Assembly (NCBI GenBank): GCA_020746105.1
Contig: JAJGST010000022.1
Span: 2,243,135 to 2,307,134 of the forward strand
Source of the DNA: Trogon surrucura
Lineage: Eukaryota > Chordata > Aves > Trogoniformes > Trogonidae
DNA: 64,000 nucleotides
Reading direction: 5' to 3'
Shown here: piece after piece, positions 11,454-20,199 of the stretch
How the letters are laid out: every line of letters starts with the position of its first letter
How positions within the stretch are numbered: the stretch's first letter is position 1
The notes under the pieces: generated by a model
What the model was told of the DNA's origin: nothing
The model's input: the letters and a program-made list of their open reading frames with translations, nothing else
Database searches by the model: none
Position numbers and translations under genes: made by a program

Positions 11454-13158
11454 TACCAAGATCTACAGGGCACCTGGTCTACTGAAACCAGATGGGGTTC
11501 AGATGACACAAAGGGGAAAAAGGATCCTTGGTCATGAGCTGGTGGGAATCATAGAGCGTTCTTTAAACTAGATATGAAGGGGGAGGGGTTGGTAGCTGGA
11601 TCTTCTGGAAGTAGGCAGAGCTTTAAACTAGGTATGGAAGGGGGTGGGGGTAAAAGTGAAATCACTGAAAAGGAGCCAGTATGCAATATGCCGGTGCTTG
11701 TAGGGGAGGAAAGTAGTAGTAAGATCAAACAATCTTGTGAATTAGCTAACGATCAAAATGTCACATCAAGTTGCAGACAGATAACAAGGGTTGTCGAGAG
11801 GTCAGTTACTGTGGAAACATCTGAGTATCACCAGGAGATTATTAGGGCTTCTCCCTTATAAAAGGTGATCTGGCTGAGATGCATCTACACTAATGCACGC
11901 AGCGTGGGTAACAAACAGGAGGAACTGGAGGCCATTCTGCAGATGGAGAACTATGATGTAGTTGCCATAACAGAAACATGGTGGGAAGATTCACACAATT
12001 GGAGTACTGCAGTTGATGGATATCTGCTTTTCAGAAGAGATAGACGAGGTAGGAGAGGTGGTGGGGTGGCCCTTTATGTTAGGGAGGGATATGAATGCTT
12101 AGAAATTAATCAATGTGATGACAGGGTTGAGAGCTTATGGGTTAGAATCAAAGGAAATGCCAATAAGACTGACATCATCGTGGGAGTCTGCTACAGACTT
12201 CCCAACCAGGATCAAGAAATAGTTAAGGTACTTTATAGGCAATTGGGTGAAATTTGCACAGACTCTACCTCTTGTTCTCATGGGGGATTTTAACTTCCCA
12301 GACATCTGCTGGCAATGTAATACAGCAGAGAGGGAACAGTCCCGGAGCTTCCTGAAGTGTGTGGGAGATAACTTCCTGACACAGATGGTGACGGAGCCGA
12401 CGAGGGGAAGTGCACTCCTGGACTTGCTGCTTGTTAATAGAGAGGGTCTTGTGGGGGAGGTGACTGTTAGAGGCTGTCTTGGACAAAGTGATCATGTAAT
12501 GCTAGAGTTCTCCATTTTTGGCAGGTTAAGGAGAGGGGTCAGCAGAATTGCCACCTTGGACTTCCGGAGGGCTGACTTTGGTCTCTTCAGGTCCATGGTT
12601 AAGGGAGTTCCTTGGGAGGCTGTTCTGGAGGGCATGGGAGCCCAGGAAGGCTGGGCATACTTTAAGGAATTAGTTTTAAAGGTGCAGGAACTAACTATAC
12701 CCAAGTCACGAAAGATGAGCCGACAGGGAAGGAGACCAGCCTGGCTGAACAGAGCTTTGGCTGGAACTTAGGAACAAAAGGAGAGTTTATGGCCTATGGA
12801 AGAGGGGGCAGGCAAGCTATGAGGATTATAAACAAGAAGTGAAGCTGTGCAGGGAGAAAATTAGAAAGGCCAAAGCCCACCTAGAGCTAAACATGGCCAC
12901 TGTGGTGAAGAATAACAAGAGAAGTTTCTATAAATACATTGACAGTAAGAGGAGGTCTTGGGAGAATCTCCATCCTTTGTTGGATGCAGAGGGAAACACA
13001 GTGACCACGGATATGGAAAAAGCTGAGGTGCTTAATGCCTTCTTCGCCTCAGTCTTCAACAGTAAGATCAGCTGTTCTCTGGGCACACTGTGGCAGGTGC
13101 ATCCTTCCCCCATTGGTCGGAAGTGCCCCCCCCTCTTTGAGTCAGCAGTTACTAGGTA
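11454..13158 (+). mobile_element. CR1 LINE with partial ORF2, 3' truncated
   Basis: After a 5' region, the ORF2 endonuclease is readable in two frames: 11865-12293 (YTNARSVGNKQEEL, VAITETWWEDS) and 12247-12771 (MGDFNFPDICW, SDHVMLEF, LDFRRADF). It continues in 12839-13159 (NAFFASVF). The element stops at about 13158, before the RT domain, where the ERV-L leader begins. At least two frameshifts and the missing RT make it inactive. An upstream frame at 11574-11861 may be the ORF1/ORF2 spacer. Confidence 0.88.
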
Positions 13159-13572
13159 GATTTCAGAGAATTTTCTGGAAACCTGGGCTGGCTCGGAAAT
13201 GACCCATCACCCTGAGGGGCACTCCCAGGAAGTTGGCTGGCAGCCAATAAGAGGCCAATATGGCTTGATTGACCACAGTCAACTCGACTGAGACTTTAAA
13301 ATGGGGTGCCGGCAGCCCTCTTGGGGGAGTTCCCTCGTGGCAGCTGGCTCTGCAGGTAGGGGTACTCAGTCTCCCCCCCTTAGGTGGGACGCTGCCTAAG
13401 GACTTTTGTCCCTGGGGTTGAGACTCCTCATCTGTATAAGGTGAGCGTATTAGGATCCGGATCATTACTCTTTGGTGAGGGTGGGTGTAGTGTAGTTAAC
13501 TCTTTTCCAATTGATACCCGAACCTTTAATTTTGGAGGCGCTTCCATTTATTAATAAATCCAATTTAGGCAC
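13159..13572 (+). repeat. ERV-L LTR/leader (5' truncated)
   Basis: This non-coding stretch lies directly upstream of the gag start at 13573-13602. It contains an AATAAA near 13553. The left end is cut against CR1, and I could not define a convincing primer site. The assignment is from position only. Confidence 0.5.
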
Positions 13573-15651
13573 GTGCGTGAATTTATCATCTTTAGAAACA
13601 TGGGAGCGCTCTTCTCCACTGTCTCCATGACATTATTTGGTGTAGTGAGCATGGTATCAGACGAGAGAGGGCTGACTCACAGTTGCACCCAGAGCCCTGG
13701 TTTAGAAGGGGTAAAGAAAGCCCCGTTTACCCAGCCAAGTGGCTGTGAGCAAGCTGATAGCCCGGAAAAACTGCAAAGGCAGATTCTCCATTTAGAGTTA
13801 GAAAATAATAGTTTAAGAATGGAATTGAAACAAGAAAGGGAGCGATTTCTTTTGTTAGAAGAGAAAATCGAGTTAATGTTGGCACAAGCTGAGGGGAATT
13901 TGCGGTTCCTCCTTAAGACGAAGTTCCCCGGATCGCGGGGTGGCAGCGCCGGAGAAATTGAAAGTAAGAAATGGTGGCGTTTCACTTTCAGTGGCGGTGG
14001 TGAGAAAACGGCTTCTTTCTGTGCTCCTGGAGTTTATATTTCTGGCGGTTCCGCGGGTGATCAGTCAGTAATGTTCCGTGTGACGCTTTGTGCTGGGAGT
14101 TTTGGCCGTGGAGAGAGAGGGGAGCCTGTTATTAAGGGAAAGGAATTTTCTGATTTAAGTGGGGGTGTTCAAGAGGTGGTAGATTCTGTAAAGGCCCAGG
14201 TGCAGCAGAAAATGATCTGGACGGAGTGGTTGCGCAATCTTTTTACGTTCGGACGTGAGCTGGGGTGGGCGGACCCTGGGGGCGGAGGTAGCCGAGTCCT
14301 CCAGACCTGCCCACTGGGCAGGGTGAGCCCTGGAACCCCCGTCCCAGAACCCGGAACTCCCGTCCCGGTACCGCCACGGGGTGGACTGGATTGGCCCCGG
14401 GAGAGCAACAGGCTCTATGCCTGGAGAAAGATTCTAGCCCTGGGCATTCCCCAGACTTCACAGCACGGGCAATCTGTTAAGCATAGTCGGAGGCTGATAG
14501 AATTGCTGAAAGTAAATGCAATGAGTCACAATTCTAGGGCATCAGCTTCCCCCACGTTTGAGAATATAACTAAACCCATCTGGTTAGTAAATCAGTGGTC
14601 TGCTGATAAGATTTACTCATGGCAATTGCTGTGGGAATGGTCATTAGCCCTTTTAAGGTGGATACCTTTTGTTCTAATGGTGCTAACAGGCAGGCATTGG
14701 TTGTTGTCTGATAACAGGGTATGGACTTGTGGAAGTGAGGAGATGAAAGAGATGATTGTAAAAACTTGGGAAACCGCTTTAGCACAGATAGAGGTTTTGC
14801 AAATTGCTTCACCATTGCTTTATCCTGTTTGTCAGTGCCCGCTGCCTAGTGCGGCTACAGGGTTTGTCACTGAATTGCTTGGCGACCTTGAGAGAAGGCA
14901 GTCTGAATTACAAGCTGCTGCCCATTCCTGGACAGTTACCTTTGATGTGAAGGATATGTTTCTCATGGTCTCTCTAAGGGATGAGGACAAACGTCAGTTG
15001 GCTTTCACACTTGATATCTGTGTTTGGATCGCCACAGATGCAAATGCTAAAGAACATAAAATCGTTGACCCGATGGATAGTACTGTGCTAACTGAAAATG
15101 GGTTAGATGTTCCACCCAAATGCCAAGGTCCTGGACAGGAGATAAAATTTCTAGGTGCCTTATGGATAGCTGGTGCAATGGCTGTACCTGATGACACTTT
15201 GTCTGCCATAGAGAAAGGGCAAATCCCATGTAACAGGACAGAACTACAACAATTACTGGGCACACTAGGCTATTGGAGGAAACATGTACCAGGTTATTCA
15301 GTAATTGCCCACCCACTTTATAACCTGTTGAAGAAAAACAGAGTATGGGACTGGACTCCACAACATACAGAAGCACTCAATATCTTAAGGGATGAACTCA
15401 AGACTTACCAAAGATTAGGCCCTCTACACCCACAGGACCCACTGACGGTGGAGTGGGGATTTGCTGGTCATGCCTCCTACTGTAATGTGTTTCAAAAGGG
15501 ACCACAGGGTCCAGCTAGGCCATTACTGTTTTCCTCCACCGCATTCAAGGAGAAAGTGAGTTACGATACTCAGATTGGGGGAATGGGGTCCTTTCTCTCA
15601 CCAGAGCAATTAAAGAGGCAGAAAAGTTATGTACCACCCAGGAGGTTATAG
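13573..15651 (+). CDS. 692-codon chimeric Gag-RT ORF of an ERV-L-like element
   Basis: A Gag-like N-terminus (an internal Met begins MGALFSTVSM, residue 10) is followed by a strong coiled coil at about residues 64-115 (KLQRQILHLELENNSLRMEL). Next comes a Gly/Pro-rich middle and a hydrophobic segment near 360-375. At residue 458 RT motif A appears (FDVKDMFLMV). The palm with the YxDD motif is then missing. Residues about 480-500 (CVWIATDANAKEHKI) resemble the integrase C-terminal tail of the sister element at 58.6 kb (WMATDAHGKEHRI). From about 503 the RT thumb resumes (IKFLGALWIAG, YWRKHVPGYSV). The frame is open throughout, although downstream RNase H and integrase have stops. It cannot be an active polymerase. 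Whether it is a product or a chance survivor is unknown. Confidence 0.6.
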   Translation: MREFIIFRNMGALFSTVSMTLFGVVSMVSDERGLTHSCTQSPGLEGVKKAPFTQPSGCEQADSPEKLQRQILHLELENNSLRMELKQERERFLLLEEKIELMLAQAEGNLRFLLKTKFPGSRGGSAGEIESKKWWRFTFSGGGEKTASFCAPGVYISGGSAGDQSVMFRVTLCAGSFGRGERGEPVIKGKEFSDLSGGVQEVVDSVKAQVQQKMIWTEWLRNLFTFGRELGWADPGGGGSRVLQTCPLGRVSPGTPVPEPGTPVPVPPRGGLDWPRESNRLYAWRKILALGIPQTSQHGQSVKHSRRLIELLKVNAMSHNSRASASPTFENITKPIWLVNQWSADKIYSWQLLWEWSLALLRWIPFVLMVLTGRHWLLSDNRVWTCGSEEMKEMIVKTWETALAQIEVLQIASPLLYPVCQCPLPSAATGFVTELLGDLERRQSELQAAAHSWTVTFDVKDMFLMVSLRDEDKRQLAFTLDICVWIATDANAKEHKIVDPMDSTVLTENGLDVPPKCQGPGQEIKFLGALWIAGAMAVPDDTLSAIEKGQIPCNRTELQQLLGTLGYWRKHVPGYSVIAHPLYNLLKKNRVWDWTPQHTEALNILRDELKTYQRLGPLHPQDPLTVEWGFAGHASYCNVFQKGPQGPARPLLFSSTAFKEKVSYDTQIGGMGSFLSPEQLKRQKSYVPPRRL

Positions 15652-16789
15652 TGCAAGGTCCTTTTCCTCTGCTGAATTCAATCCTCAGTGGAACATCCCC
15701 TCCTGAGGGTATAGCACAGAAGGCCACTGTTAGAAAATGGTATGCATATATAGAGGGGACTAGCCAGCTACTACAGTTAAAGGAAGGCTCAACTAAAACA
15801 TCTAAACTACAGCAACCAGACCCAGCCATGCTAAGTCTGCCTTGTAAACCATCCCCCATCAAGAAGGCCCCTGAATTTAAGACTGACACAAACACACAGG
15901 GTGTGTGGTTTACTGATGCATCGGCCTGGTGGGAGGGGCTAAGATGGCAGTACAAAGCAGTACCACTGGAAATCAATACCGGGAGCACAGTCGAGGAGGT
16001 AGGAGAAGCAAGTGCACAAGTTGGAGAGCTGTGAGCCCTCTTACTAGCTGCTGAAAATGGTGCTACTGTCTTTTAGACTGACTCTTATGCGACCTTCATG
16101 GGTGCCACTGAGTGGGTATGCCACTGGGAATCCAACCAGTGGGAAATAGGCCACACCAAGGTATGGAGGGCAGAGGATTGGCAGCGCCTGCTGGAAATAG
16201 GGAGATCAGGACCCTTAAAGGTGGGATAGGTAAAAGGAGATACAAGGGGAAAAAAACCCACTTCCAAGTGGAACCAACAAGTGGACCACTTGACTCAAAT
16301 CAGAGCAACTTCTCGTGACTGGGATTGTCTAGCTGAATGGTTACATGTAAAGCGAGGCCATTCAGGTAAAGCAGACCTGTATTATGAATGTAGATCTCGA
16401 GGTTGGCCAATATCTATGAAGGTCTGTGAGGCAATTCTTACTGCTTGTCCACAATGCCAGATAAGACTTAAAGCCAACCACCCAAATCAAGCTCCCGCCC
16501 AACATATCAGATGGGGCAAGGCTCTTTGGAGTAGCTGGCAAGTGGATTATGTGGGACCATTAAAACCATCCCATGGAAAGAATTTCACCCTGGTAGGAGT
16601 GGAAGTAGTTTCAGGACTGACAAGAGCTACAGCTACCAGTGCTGCCACTGGGGACCAAACAGTGGGAGTGCTGAGCGAGTGGTTTAGTGCTTTACCTACT
16701 CCTGAAAGTATTCGAAGTGTCAATGGGTCAGATTTTACAACCACAGTAGTTCAAGACTGGGTCCGAGGGGAAGTTATTAAATGGATGTT
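15651..16789 (+). pseudogene. pol: ERV-L RNase H and integrase (first part)
   Basis: RNase H begins near 15900 (VWFTDASAWW) but has in-frame stops near 16033 and 16074. The integrase at 16281-16789 shows the HHCC domain (H and H in LHVKRGHSG, then CPQC), the core opening WQVDYVGPL with the first catalytic Asp, and a core in which the second Asp of the usual SDNG is Val (RSVNGSDF). The gene is then interrupted by a solo LTR-A and resumes at 17607. The core motifs fit class III ERV-L integrases. Nonsense changes, loss of a catalytic residue and the insertion all make it dead. Confidence 0.82.
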
Positions 16790-17606
16790 TGTCGCGGGTT
16801 AGGGCTAAGCCGGCCACTAACTCAGAGAGACACTCTCTAACCCCCACTTTCCCCCCCTAAACGGGAAAAGGGAACGAGGCAGAGAGACTTATGGGTTAGA
16901 GAAGAAAAAAAACTAGAACAGCTTTAATGAAAATAAAGGAAATAATAGTGAAAAGATAAAAGTAAAGAACTATATACAACTACAGATAGTAGCCTGATAT
17001 CAAACCTGACTCCCTCCCCCGATAGAAATCACCACTGGTGCTGCAGAACAGGAGGCACTGGGGAAACCCCAGGCTCAACGGTGGCGGGGAGGTGGATACA
17101 GGGAGCTGGATTCGGGAACTCAGGATCCGGATCAAAATCAGGAGGTCAGATGGAGTCCTCTCTGGACACCGGCCATTGAAGAAAAGAAGGGCGAAAAGGT
17201 TGAAAAGGGCTGAACAAAAAGGGGCGAAACTCTCCTGATCACTCAATTTATACTAAACATGACGTATATGGGATGGAATACTCTTGTTGGTCACCTGTCC
17301 TGTCTATTACCCCCCGGAGGTGCCACCTTTTACTTCCTTGTGCCCCCTCTTACTACCTGGCACCCCCAGAGTGGCACACAAGAGCCAGCAGTGGCCTTGG
17401 TCACTACAGGAATAAGTATAAGCAAGAGCCTTTCTGCATACCAGTCCCAGGCCGTAACTGTAAACATCAGGTGTTATCATTGCCAGTAGCACACACTGTC
17501 TGCAAAAACTTGCTGCTAACTTCAGAACGTGCACCCTTTTAGAAGACGCTAAACTGGAATGTAAAAATCACTAAACAGGACTGGGTTTTTAGCTAAATCC
17601 AGGATA
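16790..17606 (-). mobile_element. Solo LTR-A in integrase, with 5-bp target duplication
   Basis: The plus strand begins TGTCGCGGGTTAGGG at 16790 and ends AGCTAAATCCAGGATA at 17606, the reverse of the solo copy at 33396. Target duplications are ATGTT at 16785-16789 and GTGTT at 17607-17611, identical apart from one base. Integrase coding runs straight across the site (WM before, FHTPYY after). No internal viral sequence is present, so this is a solo LTR formed by LTR-LTR recombination. Confidence 0.9.
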
Positions 17607-17998
17607 GTGTTTCATACACCATATTACGCCCAGGCCAATGGGATCATAGAATGCACTAATGGATTGATTAAGCGGCATGCTGCTTTCTCACGATCTGAGA
17701 CACACGGTTGGCCCGAGCAGATTTCATCATCAATAACTGCTGGGGAAGTTTTGGAAGTCCAAAGATTCAAGTATTCTGTCTATCAGAACCACTCATGGGC
17801 GCTAGCCCTAGACTAAGAATGCATAATAACTCTGAACCAGAAAATACATCAAGCCATTTACCATCACAGATATCTGTGGGACAACCAGTCATGGTGAAGC
17901 TGCCCTCGACAGGCATTGTGCCCATGACTCTGGTGAAACCTAGAGGTTTATATGCTTGGGAGACCCTAGACAGAAATGGAAAAAAAGCATCGTATTAG
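17607..17998 (+). pseudogene. pol: ERV-L integrase (second part)
   Basis: It resumes at FHTPYYAQANGIIECTNGL, which includes the catalytic Glu. A frameshift near 17700 leads to the C-terminal domain in 17708-17998 (SVGQPVMVKLPSTG, LVKPRGLYAWETL). The order and motifs match the sister copy at 58600-59235 on the minus strand. Confidence 0.8.
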
Positions 17999-18681
17999 TG
18001 TCCGGTGGATAATCCCCGACTTCTAACCTGAAAGCCCAGTCCTGAGAGGCTGAGGTACACTTTTGTGTTCTCTCTTAGGACAATGAAGGAAGACCCCCTA
18101 CAATTGCCAGAAGAAGATGGATGTGAAGTGCTGGGGTGGTCAGCAGATGGATATAGTGCCTGTGTCCTGAATGCATATGTGGACTCGATAGACTAACATG
18201 GAAAGGACTCAGTGGCAATTGTTTCCACAATGAAAACTGTTTGGCTGAAGGGATTTCAATATATTTGGGTTTTCTGGGCCAGGTTATGTTATGACAGGGC
18301 ATTTTAAAGGTCTATAACTGAGGAGTTTGTGTCTCAGATCTTCAGGAGACGTGAAGATGAAGGAAGATACTACCGAATGGACTACTCTCCACCTTCTGGA
18401 GAGCCTCTGGGGACTGTCGGGGTGGGGAGAACAGCATACATTAATAACCTGTTGTTGTGATTTTGCACATTGTTAACCCCGTTAAATGTTCATATATGTT
18501 TGGTGTTTGGGAGGTGGTTTATTGTTATACCTCAACGTTTGAGGAATCTATCTTGCATATTGCTAATTCTGTTAAGTATTGATATGTTATACCTCAATGT
18601 TTCAGAAATCTATCTATCTTGCATTTTGTTAAGTATTGATATATGCTTAGTGCTACGTTTTATAGCACTTTGAAAATGTCT
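17999..18681 (+). repeat. ERV-L 3' region and possible LTR remnant
   Basis: There is no sizeable ORF. Positions about 18300-18440 match, on the opposite strand, the post-integrase region of the ERV-L at 57.9-58.4 kb (shared CTTCAGGAGA and ATGGACTACTC blocks). From about 18440 on the sequence is AT-rich, with short internal repeats around TTGCATATTG/TTAAGTATTGATA. I could not place LTR ends. Confidence 0.5.
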
Positions 18682-18890
18682 TATAGAATTGATTGGGTTG
18701 GAAAAGACCTCAGAAATCATCAAGTCCAACCCTTGGTCCAACTCCAGTCCGTTTACTAGATCATGGGACTAAGTGCCATGTCCAATCTCAGTTTAAAAAC
18801 CTCCAGGGACGGTGAATCCACCACCTCCCTGGGCAGGCCATTCCAATGCCTGATCACTCTCTCTGTAAAGAATTACGTTCTATTGTAAAC
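18682..18890 (-). mobile_element. CR1 3' fragment
   Basis: It starts on the plus strand with GGTTGGAAAAGACCTCAGAAATC and carries the antisense CR1 3' UTR (CTCCCTGGGCAGGCCATTCC). It is 5'-truncated and non-coding. Confidence 0.85.
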
Positions 18891-18924
18891 CAAGCCTTGT
18901 CTGGGGAATGATGAGCTGGAGTGA

Positions 18925-19313
18925 TCAATCCTTACCAAGACTCTTTTCTAAACAAGTACATAACTCTTGCGTGCTAATTATGAAAAGAGACCCTGACCAG
19001 CCAAGTATAGCTCATGTTGAGAGCTTGTCCCTGAGAATGAACAGATAAGGTGCTTCTTGTATACAAGTTGTGCATGGGAGTGAATGGGAGAGTATGATCA
19101 AAACAGACCTGGGAAAGTCTGTTTTCCCTGTGTGATAAGAGAGTGATTGAAGGAGTACCTGAGCTAATAACAAACCTGGCTGTATAGTCTGATCTAATGT
19201 TTGTAACCCAAAAATAGTGCTTCGTGCTAGTAAGCATAAATATGTGTGCCTGCTTGCAATAAAGTGAATTCCGTTTTCCACCATCTCGGAGTTCGAGTGT
19301 GCTTCTCAACAGT
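18925..19313 (+). repeat. LTR-D fragment
   Basis: It matches the 3' LTR of provirus D (44083-44525) from its TTTTCTAAACAAGTACATAA block to the end CTTCTCAACA, including GCATAAATATG and GCAATAAAG. The first ~75 bp of the LTR are missing. No provirus is attached. Confidence 0.85.
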
Positions 19314-19408
19314 CACCTTCACTGTGAAAATTTTTTTTCTCATATTTTTATGGAACCTCCTATGTTCCATTGCCCCTTGTCCTGTCAATGGACGCCGCTG
19401 AAAAGAGC
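19314..19408 (-). mobile_element. CR1 fragment (~95 bp)
   Basis: It is antisense CR1 sequence (CTCATATTTTTATGGAACCT, CCTTGTCCTGTCAATGG), also present at 20395-20480. It is truncated at both ends. Confidence 0.8.
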
Positions 19409-20034
19409 TACAGATAGCCGCCCGATATCAAACCCAACTCCCTCCCCCGAGAGCAATCACCACTGATACTGCAGAGCAGGAGGCACTGGGGAAAACCCAG
19501 GCTCAGTGGCGGCAGGGAGCTGGATACAGGGAGCTGGATTCGGGAACTCAGGATCTGGGTCAAAAGCAGGAGGCCAGATGGAGTCCTCTCTGGACACCGG
19601 CCATTGCAGAAAAAGGGCAAAAAGGGTTAAAAGGCCGAAAAGAGCAAAAAGGGGTGAAACCCTTGTGATCATTCAATTTATACTAAATATGACGTATATG
19701 GGATGGAATACTCTCGGTGGTCACCTGTCCTGTCTATTACCCCCCGGAGGTGCAACCTTTTACTTCCTTGTGCCCCCTCTTACTACCCGGCACCCCCAGC
19801 GTGGCACACAAGAGCCAGCAGTGGCCTTGGCCACTATAGGAATAGTATAAGCAAGAGCCTTTCTGCATCCCAGTCCCAGGCAGTAACTGTAAACATCAGG
19901 TGTTATCACTGCCAGTAGCACACACTGTCTGCAAAAATACGCCACTAACTTCAGAACGTGCACCCTTTTAAAAGACACTAAACCGGAAAGTAGAAATCAC
20001 TAAACATGACTGGGTTTTTAGCTAAACCCAGGAG
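19409..20034 (-). repeat. LTR-A, truncated copy
   Basis: This copy lacks the R/U5 end. Its U3 end retains the terminal hairpin (CTGGGTTTTTAGCTAAACCCAG) just before satellite sequence. The arrangement LTR-A / satellite / LTR-S is repeated at 44526-45330. Confidence 0.85.
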
Positions 20035-20035
20035 A

Positions 20036-20153
20036 GGTTCATAGATCCGTAGAACCTGGAGCTACAGAGACACTTGGGCTGGACAAGGCATTCCAAGGGG
20101 AGCACGGCACTGCAGCAACAGTGGTCCATCCACAACTTTCTGATTTTGGGACA
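20036..20153 (+). repeat. 177-bp satellite, partial monomer
   Basis: It runs from GATCCGTAGAACCTGGAG to TTTTGGGACAG and is then interrupted by an LTR-S fragment. Confidence 0.85.
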
Positions 20154-20199
20154 GTGTCAAATCCCAGGCACGAGAGGGGGACAAGTGACTTTTAGATTC
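20154..20199 (-). repeat. LTR-S terminal fragment
   Basis: About 46 bp beginning TGTCAAATCCCAGGCACGAG match the plus-strand start of LTR-S at 45274. The rest is replaced by CR1. The insertion position in the monomer (after GGGACAG) is the same as at 45274. Confidence 0.7.

Noticed and set aside
11281-11460. CRISPR-like repeat array or tandem host gene
   Set aside because: The repeated units are satellite monomers with no spacers, in a vertebrate genome.
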